DNA of 64,000 nt from Amia ocellicauda (Eukaryota; Chordata; Actinopteri; Amiiformes; Amiidae): contig NC_089852.1 in the NCBI RefSeq assembly GCF_036373705.1, forward strand, positions 64,501 through 128,500. The letters run 5' to 3'. Both the position numbers and the translations under genes were made by a program. Shown here piece after piece: positions 12,714-33,524 of the stretch. The notes beneath the pieces are model-generated. The model made no database searches, was not told the origin of the DNA, and saw only the letters and a program-made list of their open reading frames with translations. The first letter of the stretch is position 1, and the number at the start of each line of letters is the position of its first letter.

Positions 12714-15700
12714 ATATACATTATTATTGTATTTGTGGGGGGTGTAGTCTCATTCGCTAAACTCGAAGTTGTTATCTACAACATGGAAAGGAACGTGGGT
12801 TTAAAAACAAAAGTTTACTGGCAGACACATGGAGAAAAAAAGAGCAAAATGCAAATGAGAGAGAAAACCAAAAGAGCCAGACATGAAGTAAAGAGTTTTG
12901 CAGAGACTGAAGATACACCAGCACTGCACGGCAGGGAAAGCACCATTTTGCAAACAGAACCACTTTGTCAAAGGTGTGTTTCCTGGGGATGTATGTGCAC
13001 CCAGTACCTCAGGTAATTTGAGTCAAATGCGTGACTAAGTGTGGACTCAATAAAGAGCAACTCTGCAGGACTTTTGTAAAGGCTACTGCACTAAATTAAA
13101 TGTTAACCTGTCAGAAAACTGTAGGAAGCATCTGTAGGAGTCTGTGTCAATGATCTTTCACCCAAGACCTCGAATGAAAAGCAGCTCAAAGCTTGCACTG
13201 CCATCTAGTGGTAGTGTCACGTCATGACTGGACAAAAATAAAACAACCATCTGGCTTGCGCTGTGCACAATATATATATTTTTATATTGTGTCCTCTTTA
13301 TAAGATCAGTGTATATTTATTTAAACAGCAAATTCAACACAAGAACAGCAACACTTTTTCAATATGACTGTAAGGGGAATCCCTGCTGGTGTGATTCACT
13401 TAAAATGCCACAAGAAGAGAGAAGAGAGACCCAGGAGTTTCCGTTGATCACAGCAGTGACATATTTTATATATACTGACTGAGGGCATCACTGCCACTCA
13501 GAACTAAAGGGGAAATGCAAGTTCAACAGCCATGTTCGGCAAGAAGCCAGAAGTCAGAATTTGAACACCCAACACATGTTTGTATTAGTGGAACAGAACT
13601 GAAAATGGCAAGATGAGTAAATACAGAGGCGAGCTCCAGGCAACACTGCACTTCGCTGAAACAGGAGCCTGAGCGAGTGAGAACTGTCTTGCACGGCATA
13701 CAATTGTGGCATCCAGACCATAGGAATTACTAATTCACAATGACCTGTCTTTTAATTAGTAAGAATTTGAAATGTTCAAACAGAAATGGAAAACTAAACA
13801 ATACATATAGATTGAGACCAGCAGAAATGTGTAGGGCAGGCCAGGGCACCATCCAGCAGGGCATTGACAATGACTGATTTATAAATATATAAATACACAC
13901 ACACACACACACCTGTCTTTCTACATCTGCGTGGCTTTAAATTTCTCTAACAGTGGAGTAAAAGCGATCGTGGTTTGTTACTGAGTCCCAGCTCTCTTCA
14001 GTCAGACTAAAGAGTATAGGCAACACTTTCTGCTGTAGCGAGAGAGACCTCCGCTTCTCATCTCTTCCTCGAACACCTCTCCTCTTCTCTCAACACCCGA
14101 ATATCTGAAACCACATCCACCCCCACTGTCACAGCCTCACCCTAGCCTCCCTCACTCAGTGCTCTTGCTCTAACATGCTAATACACACACACAGACACAC
14201 ACACGCACACACACAGACACACACATGCAGACACACACACACGCAGACACACACACAAACACAGACACACAGACGCGCACACACACACACACATTACACA
14301 TTCAGATCCATTAAACAACCCTTCAGAAAATGTCACAGCAGCTCCTAATGAACGGTTTGTCCGTATCAGTTTAATGACATACAGTCCCTCATGTTACTGT
14401 TTCGAATCATCGTTCACCTCACAGTGACATTGTGCGTCTCAGTAATCACAAAGAAAATGACAACAGCAAAAAACAGGAGACAGTGCTGTGGGTAAGTCTC
14501 TGGGGATTCTTTCCAAGAACAGCTCTGTGCAAAAAACGGAAACAACATGCAAACGGTGCAGGTGTGCAGTCTGTAACCCACACTGCGGCCCATCGTGCCC
14601 CGACTGCCTGCAGGCTCTGAGAAATCTGAAATCTGAGGGTGGAGATTATCTGAGCATAGGGCTTTGAAACCCTCCAGCCCCCCCGTTCTTTCTTCTGTCC
14701 TCCTCTGAAATGCCATGACTCCCCCCCCGGGATTCGGGCCATCCAGCCTCCACACAGAGCCAGCACTGTCTCTATGCAAATGAGGCCCACAGAAACCTGT
14801 GCGACCCAGAATCCCCAGAGTCCAGTCCCACAGGTGCACTATGGGTTTGGATCACACAATAGCTGCGAAACACATTCAGGCTGAAACTTAACGCTTGAAT
14901 CACAGTGCAGACATTGCTCACAATGCGCAAACCTAAACCCTCTGCCAGAGAGCTTCCCCGTCAGGAATTACTGTATTTTTCTCCTGCTTCCAGCTAGTAA
15001 TATTTCCAGAAAGGAATTACCAGAGCGCACAATTTTAATCTGCTTAACTGTGGATTTATAGTCGAGTTCAGAATATGCACCACCTGTCTGTTTATAATGC
15101 GCCCGAACACACGGACCATCATAACAACAATTCAATAATACACAATCATAAGAATGAATGGAACGCACATGACACAGCACACACACGGCACGGACAGGGC
15201 CTGCTGGCATTCTTATAAACAGCCCGAGCTCCCGTCTAGTCCGTCATGTGAAATTCGAAGACCAGTTCAGTTGCATTCTTCAATCTTTAGCCCTTGGCTG
15301 TTATCGTGTCAAAGTCCTTCTGCCTCATTCCTTCACTCTGAAAACAGTTCATCAAAAATAAAAATAAAAAGCCAGACCAAAACAGGAACACAAAGAGAAA
15401 GCCAACTGAAACTTTGCAAATAAATGTACCGTTGCCTGTAAAATTTCATTTTTTAATATAAACCAGACAACCATTAGAGGTCATGAAAAACTTAAAGAAA
15501 TGTTTAAAAGGCACAGTAATAAGGCTGAAAGGTCCTTTTAAGAAACAACATTTCTCTGCACAGAGCACTTCACTCCAAAATGTCAGATTAATATAGAAAT
15601 AAACTGCGTGCAGAAGGCAGACAGCAGAGAGGTCTCGTTTCATACAGAACAGGCCTGTTTTCTGCTACTGTCCTCTGCCCTCTATTGACACGAAAAAGGA

Positions 15701-17077
15701 CGCTTTCATGTCCTCTGATTTTTCATTTGAGACGCCCAACCTTTAAACCCACAACTGAACCTTAGATGGTCGGCCTCCGTTGGTTAATATCTTTGCCATT
15801 GAATTAATCTTGTGTTTTTACTGGTCCTGCAAATGCCTACAAAGATCCTTACATGACAGCTGCTGCCTGTAGCCTCGAACATTTGTCTTCAGAATCAGTT
15901 TGATGTCACCCTTAATTCAAAATGCCCAAGACTTGTACTTTAACTTCCTGTGGAACCAAAAAACTTCTGAATGATGCTTGAAAAGGACAGAAATATAAAG
16001 TCACTCCTACAACTGTGAGTAAAATTGATCTTTTTGGTAGTCTTTCCAGTTGTGGTTATTATGAATTAGCACTTCATTAGTAAAAATAAAAACTATAAAA
16101 TCACTATGCACTAAATGCAACTGTCCTCTCTTCTTGAGGTACCTTGACAGCAACCCTGCAGGAAAGTAAACCTTTTTGATCACTGCCGGGAACGGCACAA
16201 GGAAGAGAAGCACTAAGTAAAAGCCCGGGTGAATGAAAAGCTTCATGTTTCAGAGAGTGGGGTCACGTGTCAGGCAGCCTCTGTCCCTCGTGACGTCAGG
16301 CAATCCGATACACCATACACTGCACTCTGGGAGCCACAGTGGAGACGAGTCGCACAGGAACACAAGGCAGGACACTCCAAAATCTCATCCTGACGGGACT
16401 AAAATAAAGATTTAATTCTGAAGGATACACCTCTCTGATGCAATAGACTCTTTTATGGGGGGGGGGGTACAATCTAGGGTTTGAAGCAGCAAAAGATAAC
16501 AGACTATTCAGTGACAAATAATTAGGTTGTCACATGGGCACAGGAAGCACAAAGGACTCTGAAGTCTAGCACCAATACAAAGCCTGCAAAACTCTCCATC
16601 ATTCTCTGCACAATGGCTTACTTTGTCTTTCAATCTGCATTCTCTGAACCTGGGGGCCACTACCCTCTGCGTACGCTTCCCGTTTGTAAATATCGGGCAT
16701 AGAGGGGTTCGAAATCACATTCGCTGGCATGGAAGTGTACCTCTAGATACATGGAAATGTCTGTTCATTTTCAGCACTGGCTTCCAATAATCACCACCCT
16801 TTCATGTCATTAAAATAACATCTTTATTGAACAAAATTCACACGCAGATTACCATTTGAAGACTGCTCTCGCTCTAGTCACAAGCATCTTGTGGTTTCAC
16901 TCTTAAACCCACAGCTGAGAAGAACTACTGTTTGTGACGCTGGGAAGAAGACAGTCCTTTGTACTGCATAAGCAAAGCATGCAAGGTCACAGTAGACTGA
17001 ATAAAGGAGTATCAGTAAAGCTTTCACTAAAACCTGCACTGTATTGACACGAGTTTCGGTGACAAAACAGCATGGTC
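12714..17077 (-). other. RASSF1A intron 1, middle part
   Basis: Intronic DNA without recognised exons. It contains a short CA run near 13.90 kb, the CA-rich microsatellite at 14.18 kb, a small TATA palindrome near 13.27 kb, and scattered open frames that look random. I see no transposase, reverse transcriptase or RNA gene. Confidence 0.55.
14182..14294. repeat. Interrupted (CA)n microsatellite
   Basis: About 110 bp of ACACAC tracts interrupted by AGAC and ACGC steps, seen directly. A probable polymorphic simple repeat inside RASSF1A intron 1. Confidence 0.95.
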
Positions 17078-17319
17078 TGCTTATTATTATTAATATCCAA
17101 TTTCTTAGCAGACACCCTTATCCAGGGTGACTTACAATTGTTACAGCATATCACATTATTTTTATATTTGTACCCATTTATACAGCTGGGCATTTACTGG
17201 AGCAATCTGGGTAAAGTACCTTCCTCAAGGGTACAGCAGTGTCCCCACTTGGGGATCGAGCCCACAACCCTCCACTCCACAGTTCAGAGCCCTGACCACT
17301 ACTCCACACTGCCGCCCGA
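17078..17319 (-). mobile_element. tRNA-derived SINE, near full length
   Basis: Read on the minus strand it starts GGCGGCAGTGTGGAGTAGTG and has an A-box-like TAGTGGTCAGGGC and a B-box-like GGGCTCGATCCCC, the split pol III promoter of tRNA genes. A body with ACTGCTGTACCCTTGAGGAA follows, then the tail CACCCTGGATAAGGGTGTCTGC and an (ATT)n end. The tail is close to that of the 5S-derived SINE at 56.5 kb, so both probably used one partner LINE. About 240 bp, inside RASSF1A intron 1. Confidence 0.8.
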
Positions 17320-18889
17320 ATTTGGGAGAAACTCCTCCCCGGGAAGAGTTTCTCAGCGGATATTCTGAGCTTATGTATTATATTTGTGTTCAGCGGATAT
17401 TCTGAGCAAAATACAACCCACGGAGCAGGATGGTGTGTGATTCAATTAGAGGCAAAGACAACAGATAACAGTCTATTAGAATCGCAGCACTGGTGACCTT
17501 GTCAAGAGAGCGAGTTGCGTGCAAACGGCCACTACCCTGCTCTCTGTAAAGCCATTGCATTTGCACCTTGTTCTGTGGGGTGTCATCATGTGCAAATTAT
17601 AAGTCTTTATTACCGAGGTGTAAGACATCAGTTCCTGTGTCTGTTTCAAATGGCACTTCTCTGCAGAATGTAATCCTCAGTACCAGCCAAGGTTCGATTA
17701 TTGCTTTTGTTTGTTTATACTAGGCATGTTTAGTTTCTTTCTAGGTCAAAGAGGTTTCCTGCTGATATGACAACATTCCTTCCTCCCATCTGGGCTCAAG
17801 TGCTGGATGTTTGGTGACCTAATCAGGGGCTTGTGTTCACAGACTTACCTAAACAATCGTCAAACCAGGAAGTGGGAAGGGAATCTCGTGGGACATAAAC
17901 AGTTTCCTGTGTTGGCGTCTGAACCCTGAGCACCAGGGTCATGCAGACTCACAGAGTTACTAACTATCAATGAAAACTGGCTTTTCCACTCTGCATAATC
18001 AACAATAAGCTCTAATACTGACCACTACTAGTCTCCTACTACTACTAGTAATAATAATAATTATAACAAAAATGATTAATTGAACAGCTTGAAAAGGATT
18101 CACTTCAATTATTTATTTTCTAAATGTTAACTCCTTTTTTTTGGCTGCCGCTTGGCTTGACTAAAAAGCAACATTGGACTGAAGTCCTCTGAAGGAACAC
18201 ATTGCAAACTTCCCCCAAGACACCCCACTGCTCGCCCTGCTATCTCGAGAACACAGTCCCCTAAAACCGGCTTTCCCACAGTGAGGCTGGAGCGTGGGAG
18301 CCCGAGTCACAGACAGGCTAGGGGAAAAAGATCAAAAAGCTAAGGGAAGAATCTGAAGCAAAACCTGCTGACCTGCCAGTCATATAAACGCTGTGGTACC
18401 ATCAGGATTGTCATGACTCGAAAGAAAAACAAGAAACACTTTGAAAACTCAGCTGAATCAGAACCTGAAAGCCTCTGTATGGATATAAAGATATAAATAC
18501 CGGTGCAATTAAAGCAGGGTCTGAAAGTTGGACTGTGCTGCACAGCTGCACTGAACCGGCCTTTCATTCGTATCATCACTTTATTTTTAGGCTGAGGTTC
18601 AGACTTTATCACAGGTACATGCATGCAGCCAAAACACCACTTACACGGACGAGCGCTTCAGGAGCACGTCTACAGGTACAGCATCCCCGTATGGCAGACA
18701 CGCCTCTATTCATAGTGCGTTCTAACGTCCAGAACCAAGTCTTTTTTTACCACTTCCCTTGAGATAATCTTCGTTAAATCAGAAACCTGTGCTTCTGTTT
18801 CTGTCGCTTCATTTCATCGTAATTAAGCATTTCTAATACAAAGTGCTGGCGTCAGTGAGAGCAGGATCAGCTCCACATTCTGAGCTCCT

Positions 18890-19046
18890 TTCGCCTCTCC
18901 TCTTCCTCCCTTTCCTTCTCCTGTCCTCTCCTCTCCTTTCCACCTCTTCCCTCTCCTCTACTATCCTCCCCTTTTCTCTCCTCTCCCCTTCTCTCCACTT
19001 CCTCCCCTGCTTTCTCCTCTCCTCTCCTCTCCTCTCCTCTTCTCAG
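18890..19046. repeat. Polypyrimidine (TCCTC)n tract
   Basis: About 155 bp almost purely C/T on the plus strand, built on TCCTC and CTCTCC units. Such homopyrimidine runs with mirror symmetry can adopt triplex DNA. The tract lies in RASSF1A intron 1; no function is claimed. Confidence 0.9.
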
Positions 19047-19930
19047 CCGCCAGAGCTCAAAGATTCATTTGAGTCTGTTATTCCCGATTCAGTTTCAGGA
19101 GGAGGAAGCACGTCTTATAGTAAGTCAGTTTCTCGCTGTGGGTTTCGTACCCAAGAAGCATGGAGATGTAGGATCTCTAATATTTTTACAATCAAACAGA
19201 GAAGGAACACAAAATAAGACACCAGGCTGCACACAAATGAGAGCCTATAAAGCCACCTGAGCGCTGTGTGCATTGCCGCTCTGCAGCCATGACACAACGG
19301 CTGAACTGAGCTTTCCAAACCTCCTTATTAGCACCAAAGAATATTGCTTAAAACCCTCCCACCTCCATTTCATGGTGTTGATATCAAGGACACCCTACTG
19401 TCTGGCTTTCTGAATAAAAACAAGTGCAGCAAAGTTTCAGTTTAGTTTCAATTCAGTTTCTGTTCTTAATTATAAACAACAACGCAACATCAAGGTCTCC
19501 TCACTGCCGCAGTTGAGTCATTTTTTGTGATCAGTTTTTAATCATATAATGCAGGCCACAAAGCGAGGATGTGGTTTAATTAGCAGTTCCACGCCATCTG
19601 ATGATTTGGACAAGAGGCTGTAAATTAGCAAACAAGCAAATATATTTTCAATACAATGCTCAGTAGCTTGTTTTAAACCCCACAAAATGAATGAAACAAC
19701 GTTGTTAACACGCTACACAGCCATATGGGCTGCAGTGTACAGAAAGCGTTGTTTTTCTAAATCCAGTCATAATAATAACTATTATTCCTGTGCAAGTCAT
19801 TCGTTCTATTAGTACTACAATTTCCTGGGTTGGGGAATAACAAGAAGATATGGAAATGCTGATCTTCGTTAGCAGAGTAAACTATCTACCGTAGCGTCCA
19901 TCTGGCCTTCATTTCACTGGAGTGGGCAGA

Positions 19931-19940
19931 GTCACGTGAC
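19931..19940. promoter_or_regulatory. Perfect CLEAR/E-box palindrome GTCACGTGAC
   Basis: The ten bases GTCACGTGAC equal the CLEAR motif bound by TFEB/TFE3 and fit USF sites too. It is about 2 kb downstream of the RASSF1A coding start, in the intron. One perfect palindrome can occur by chance in 64 kb with low probability; function is inferred. Confidence 0.3.
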
Positions 19941-21603
19941 ACATTCCCGGGAACCAACTGAATGTGATCATGTGGAGGGGGAGTCACACGGGGCAATCCT
20001 CCCGGGATTTGGTGGCAAGCTATGCGATGCTAGTATATTGTGTGGTGCAGTTACCGTTAAAGCTGACCTGCTTTAAAGATCAATTAATAATAGTTACTGC
20101 TCTCCTGTGATACTAGTACAATTCCAGACTTTTTCAAGCCCTGGAAATATTTCCGTTTAACTTTTTCCAGACTGCATTCTATTGTAAGGAAATGGCATAC
20201 TTCACAACCGCACTACTTGCCCTTTCAAGACTTCAGTCTTTCCACTCTGTACTCCTCTTCCATGGAGCCTCTGGGTTCCTCATGTCCCTTCAGACAATGA
20301 CTTTTTGAAGACTAACCGTCTCTCTATTTTTCCAAGCTGGTTAATGACGGTAAAGAGCAAAACCACATAAAAACAAAACAACATTTGAACAGCTGTGCTT
20401 GGCTATATGCCATTTCAGCAGCAGGCACCTCATTCAAAATGGAAAGCTGTGACAGTATGAAACAGATCCTGAAACTAAAGTTGCAAAATTGGATATGAAT
20501 ATTTAAAGAGAAATGGAGGTTTTGGGAGGCATCTCTTGTTCGCAGTATTGCATAAGCCTGTGTCTTAATCAGGTGAGACTGAATGTATAAAATCCAAACA
20601 TCTGCTCTGTGTTTTTTCAGGACTTTAACCAGTGCAAGAAAAATATGTATGGGGGGGGCGAGCATCTTTGTATCTAGAATTCACACAGATCTTCATGGTC
20701 AACCCCATTCGTCCCCACTCGCACTTCCTTTAGCAAACAGTAGCAAAAATGAATTTGGTTTCTACAGAAAGATATATCAGCAGAAAGGAAGGAAATGTAA
20801 ATTCTTAAAAAAAAAGCTGGAGACAATTGAGGGATGGAAGAAAGATGGCCAAATAAAACCAGAGAAGAATAAAGTCTGTGCTCAGCGCGGGATCGTTAAC
20901 AGGGATGCTTTATATGACCCAGGACACATAGTGGAGCAGTCAGATCCATACACTTTCTTCTGGGCGTCTTGGTGGGCTGTGCAGCATTGTTTATTTAAAG
21001 TGGGACAACAGAAAACTCTTGCGCTTTGTTTCATTGTGATCTGATGGATCTGGTGTGCCAAATTAAAACAGCTATGAACCGGTCCCCCTAATGAAGGGCT
21101 GGCACACTCGCTGTAGGAAAAGTCCTCATTAAATTGGTGTGACTATTCAGGTAGAACAACTACACAGAGGCTGACGGGACTTCCTTCCTGAAGCGCAACG
21201 AACCGAGAGCCGATTCGCTCACAATGAGGGCGCTGGGTGACCGAGGGGGGAAGAGTGTGTGTAGCTGGACTGCCTTGCTCTTTTAAGGGACACATGAGAA
21301 ACTATTTCCCATTATTTCTATCAGACAGACCATGTTGCTGGAACTCTGCTCAGGGCATCGCTCTCAGCGTGGCGGGGGCATTCCTGGGGACAAGATGCCC
21401 GAATCCTGGGCAGTGTAGCGTCACTTCAACACAAAGCAGTGGTTATCTTTGATGGCTGCAGGGTGTGAGAGATCCTTGTGCAACACTCTTAAACTCAAGC
21501 AGCGCTCAAGGGTAAAGACCTGGGCAGACTCTAATGTAGTTGTTTTACCTGACCTTCTGCCACCTACACCACTGGGAGACGGTCACCAGTCAGAGATACT
21601 CAC

Positions 21604-21916
21604 TGGAGCAGCGCAGGCTCTGCTTGTACAGGCCCCAGATGAAGTCTCCGCACAGGTCGCACCAGGTGGGCTGGGCATGGGTGCAGGGCTGGAAGTCGTG
21701 GCCCTCCCCCACCTCGTCCGTGAGCCGGGGGTCCCCATTGTCACCTAGCAGCCGAATGATTCGGACCCGATTCAGCAGCTCTGGCACCTTCCCAGGGCTG
21801 ATCCGCAGGGCGTTGACCCGCTCCAAACGAGAGGTCCGGGGCGGCGGCTCCGCGGTGAGCTCGATCCGATCCTCGAGGCTCAGCTCCTGCAGCTCAATCA
21901 GCTCGCCCTTGGACAT
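21604..21916 (-). CDS. RASSF1: RASSF1 isoform A first coding exon
   Basis: First coding exon of the tumour-suppressor isoform RASSF1A. It starts MSKGELIELQELSLEDRIEL, includes RTSRLERVNALRI as in other vertebrates, and ends in PTWCDLCGDFIWG plus LRCS, the first half of a C1 zinc finger. The 104 codons plus one base end at donor GTGAGT (21603-21598); the split codon A|AC restores Asn105 with exon 2. Just 5' of the ATG is CTCTAG|C, a good 3' splice site preceded by pyrimidines. An untranslated exon therefore probably lies upstream, near the CpG block at 24.6-25.1 kb. The intron to exon 2 is about 12.4 kb. Confidence 0.94.
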
Positions 21917-22732
21917 GCTAGAGACACGCAGACAGGCAGTGTAGAGCTCAACTCCTCAGCACCTGGTCATTCCAGGCCAGATTTGCAGTTAGTCTCTACT
22001 GTGCCGGTAGTTAAGAAAGAAGCTGTTAATCAAGCCTGCCTTGTGAAGGACGAGTTTGGAGAAAAATGCTGGGTGAACACATTTCCAGTTCATCGAAGGA
22101 ATGCTATCTTCGAGAATCAGGAAACAAAAACCAAGGAACAGGGAAGAAGATGGTGTCCATGTCTTAGGAAGTGCAGCAGTTTGTGACTCTGTCAGTCAGT
22201 GCTCAACAGATCTATTGTTCTCAAGGTATACAAGTTGATGGCCACTGACTTTTCTCTTCTTCTCAGCTAACCGCAAAAATTGCCTTCCTGGACCCATGAG
22301 ACAAAGGAAAACAAGTCACTAAAGGAGGTTGGCAGATGCTCTCAAGTCATGATTCCACATGTAGTGGCACTAAATCAGTGTTACTAGTGCAACAATCGCT
22401 CTTCCTTCATAGCATCACTTCACAGAGGAACAACAGAGCCATCTCGTGCCATCTGTGCTGTGGGGTACTTCAGATTCAATGATGGATCTTTCTTGTCCTT
22501 GGGTGAATCCTCTGCACTCTGCTGGAGCACAAACTGTGCAATGACTTCGATGGAGAACCATCAAAGATCTCTTGTCTTCCTCTGTATACTGTTTTCCACG
22601 GTGATCACACATAAAAAAAACTAAAGACTTGCTGAAGACATCTGGGGAAAAAAAAGGGACACATTATGATTAAAATGTGAGAATAAACATAAAACATAAA
22701 GCCCTCAGCTGCAAGCACTGATGTCTGGGGTT

Positions 22733-22945
22733 TATAAGAACACAAGAACATAAGACAGTGTCCAGTCGAGAGGAGGCCATTCGCCCCATCGTGCTCGTTT
22801 GGTGTCCATTAATAACTAAGTGATCAAGGATCCTATCCAGTCTGTTTTTGAATGTTCCCAAATTGTTTCTTCAGCCACATCGCTGGGGAGTTTGTTCAGA
22901 TTGTGACGCCTCTCTGTGTGAAGAAGTGTCTCCTGTTTTCCGTCT
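22733..22945 (-). mobile_element. CR1-like LINE 3' fragment
   Basis: Minus-strand reading gives the C-terminal end of a CR1-type ORF2 ([32 protein letters not shown]) and then a 3' tail of repeated CTTATGTTCTTGTG units. It is 5'-truncated, about 210 bp. Closely related copies lie at 27.5, 31.1, 31.8 and 62.9 kb. Located in the probable 5'UTR intron of RASSF1A. Confidence 0.8.
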
Positions 22946-24562
22946 GTCTGTTATGATAAACTGTGGGATACAGTGAGTATTTTAATCCAGTCTGTACAGC
23001 AAGTACATCTGCCGAATGGTGTTGTTTTGCCTACATTGGTGTGACACTCACTCAAGGCTGTGCAGTCCAGGGTTTTAATGTGCTTATCAGATAAATTAAG
23101 CCTTTTTGTGGCTGGTAACTCTATGAAGTATAAACCCCCTTTGTTTGTGACCACAAGTTTGTTTGGTTGTTTTTTTTCCTTTAGAAGGAATCATTGTTTT
23201 TAACAAAATGAGGCATTAAAAGACAATATGAACTTGGAAAAAAGCCTTCAATCCTCCCCTGCACCTTAATTGTGCACACAGACACCCCCCATATTTCATT
23301 TTTGAAGCCTTTTACAAATATATTAAACTGTACTTGTTTTAATGAAAAACACAAACTGAAGAAGCACACAGAGTCATCTCTGTCCCAACCAGGCAGGCTG
23401 TCTGTACGTCTTCAAACCAGACTGCACCCACACTGCCGAGAGACACAACCAGTGAGGTGCACAGGCTAACTGTGGTGTAGGCTGCGGTGAAAACATGTTA
23501 GACCTTGTACGGAAACAAACTGTCAGTCAGTGGGGCTGCTAGCACTGAAACATAATCAGAAACGAGGGGACAAACTCACGAAAAGTCTCTGCCTCTGTTG
23601 GTACAATGCAGGCCATCAATCGACATAAAGTTATAACACTCAGAAATAATGCTCTAATAAGTGAGTTTCAAATGCTTATTTTGAAATGTATTTACTAATC
23701 TTTGAGTACATTTAATAAACCGTTACTGTGAAACGCAACACATATTTCCACCGATGCACAGTCAGGCTCGGTGATGCCTCACTAGCTCCTGAAACGCTGC
23801 CCTGCTAGCGAAGAGCGCCGGCTGTGCGGAGGATTAATCCGGTTCCCCGGTAATCCTGAGTGGCAGCCGCAGCACAACTGCGTGCGCTAATGCCAATTCT
23901 CCGAGACCAGACCCCATTTACCGGTATTTAACAGTGCTACAGAGATCTAGATAATCGTTAAAACCGGAATTAATCTGAATAAGATGTAACCAACATCGAA
24001 ACTGGTGAATAAGACTACAGTACTTCTCTTTTCTAAAAAGGCAGCCTTCAATTTCGCTTTCTGTGATTCCCGGTTCTTCAAAAACAAAGATTAACCCTTA
24101 TCAGAATAAAGTAATAAAGAAATGCAGAGACACAGATGCAATCCCTCGGTCAGGATGCGCTCGGATGATGCTGTAGGGATTACAGATGACTGCCATCGGC
24201 CAGGACATTGCAATGCATGGCAGCAATGACAGCAAATGTCCACCGACCAGTTCCTCAGTTATTGCTCAGGAACTTGGGACGAGCCCCAATAGCAACGCAA
24301 CTGCAACAGTGACACATGCAGTGCAGTCCCCATGTATTCACAGTACAACCTGCATGCATTTCAAGCAGCTACACGAAGCTAAAATACGTGTTGTACGAGG
24401 ACACGAAAATTACAAATATTTAGGTAGATAACGTTAATTTAAATGAATAACAATAATACTTCTCCTAGCATGTTTGTTACTCCCAGTAATATCATATTAC
24501 TTTTTATGAAATAACATTAAATATAAATAAAACATCTATTAAGAAGAAGACAAGCCACCTAC

Positions 24563-25100
24563 CTCGGAGAAACGAGCTTTATCTGAAAGAAATGTGGCGC
24601 GCAGATGACATTAGCGCCACAGACGCGGAGCGACAGGGACAGTCGTGCGCCAGTCTCTGGGTCTGTGGCACAAATGGTGCACAAGGGCAGGGCAGGGCGG
24701 GGGTCCACAAGCCGCCAGAGAGACGCGTCCGTGCCCCCCGGCCATCGCAGCGCACCCGAGTGACAGAGCCGGTCACAGCGCCCAGCCCCGCAGCCCAGCC
24801 CGGTCCCGCAGCGGCTCAGGACTCCACAGCGCGGCTTGAGCAGCTCTTGACGCAAAATGGAGCCGCTGCTCGGCTCGGCTGCTCGGCTCGGCTCAGCTCA
24901 GCTCCCGCCTGTAGCGTCCGATTGCATCACTTTCGCCTCTGAAAAAAATCTACAGACGAGCAATAAGCGCAGCTGGGGGTCGCGTCGTGTCCCTGTGAGC
25001 ACTGAGCCCCACTGCCGCCCGCGGCCCCTCGGCTCAGCGCAACTGGGCTGAAGCAAGTGAAGCTGCGGGGAAAGTTGCTGGAGTTTGCAGAGATGTGGAG
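24563..25100 (-). promoter_or_regulatory. RASSF1: Probable RASSF1A CpG promoter and untranslated first exon
   Basis: A GC- and CpG-rich block of about 500 bp in otherwise AT-rich sequence. On the minus strand it ends in TCTCCGAG followed by a near-consensus donor GTAGGT at 24562-24557. The next RASSF1 exon begins with an acceptor one base before the ATG, which calls for an upstream non-coding exon, and this is the only good candidate. The short open frames here (for example 24559-24855) are composition-driven and match no family I know. The human RASSF1A promoter is likewise a CpG island. Transcription start and exon limits are inferred. Confidence 0.6.
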
Positions 25101-26415
25101 GTGTTACTGTAGCACCCGTGCAGATCAGTGCCGACCAGTGCTGTGCTGGACGCGCTGCAATGGCTGCGGCCGAGGACCACCTTAAGATCCAGCCCTGCTT
25201 TCTGCAGTCCAGCCGGGGAGGGGGGTCTCAGTTAACCATTGACGGGTGGAAAGTGTAACCTGCGTCCTAAAGTTATTATTCATGAAGGAAGATGAAAATG
25301 TAGCGTGTGGCTGTGAGCCGCCACCTGCCGCTGCGGTTCCCTCTGTATCAGTCAGCCTGGACTGAACCGAGCGGGACTGGTATCGTAACACAGTCATTAA
25401 CACAGTAACTGTGTCACACGAATGTCGCTGCGGGAGACTTGGTTTAGGATACATTGCTGTAACGCACATTTTCTAAACACATTAAACACCGGATATTATT
25501 ATTATTGTTCTTGTTATTGATGTATGAGGCGACGCACTTATCAATTAATCGTGACAAAAGTGATGAAATAAAATAACTTTTTTGGATCATTCTTGAGGTC
25601 GGAATATAAAAGGGTCTGCTGGAAAATAAAAGTAAATCAAACAACTTTAAGAACTTCAGCAGCGCACTGTGTGAAAGCTGGCCAGACGCGATTGCAGTTC
25701 GCCATCTAGCGAATGAGGACTGGACCGCATCTGTCCTCGCCCACTTCCTGCGATTATCAGCTCTGAGGCCAGATGTGGTTCTTGCAGGGTTACAAGAGAC
25801 ACAGTACGCATGTCATGCAAGAGCAACAGCTTACACACTTTGATCTCCCAGCAAGATAGTTTCCATGTGGAGTAATAAATACTTCACCATTTATCGGCCA
25901 GAGCGGGAGGGGTTTGTTTCGGATCGCAGATACAGGACACTGGATCTGTTTAACATGCAGCTGGGCTCTCCAGGGAAATCCGATTTTCCTCTGTTGCAAA
26001 ATACTCTACATAGTTTTGACCGTCTATTGTGGTGCACTGTGTTTGTTTCTGTTAACAGGGGGGGGGCACAATATTATCAATTTAAAGGAAATTTCTTACA
26101 ACCAAAACAAACCTCTTTTGAAATAAATAACTGATTTCTGAAGCATGTTTTGTGCATGTGTATTTTTAAAGAGCACATTTACAATATGCATTTTCCACAC
26201 ACTTTTCAACTGTCACACGAAACCTGCCAATTTGTCAACTAGTGACTCACTTATCACTGACAACCGTGGTTTAAACACATGGTTTCCAACTTTAACCTCC
26301 AGACTTATAAGGTACTGGTAGCTTCATCCAGATGGTCCGAGTATGAACAGGCTCCGACCTGAGCGTCCTTCTTGTGGAGCTCACAGACGAGCTCTCCTCC
26401 TGCCGCCCTGGCATT

Positions 26416-33524
<7,109 letters not shown>

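Noticed and set aside
17240-17319. A tRNA gene
   Set aside because: A- and B-box-like motifs exist but no cloverleaf or anticodon arm can be drawn. The body and tail make it a SINE.
20583-21044. 153-codon plus-strand open frame
   Set aside because: Low-complexity composition, no family motif, inside the RASSF1A intron, and no splice structure around it.
24559-24855. GC-rich open frames at the RASSF1A CpG block
   Set aside because: Several overlapping frames are open on both strands, which reflects base composition. A splice donor at 24562 fits an untranslated exon better.
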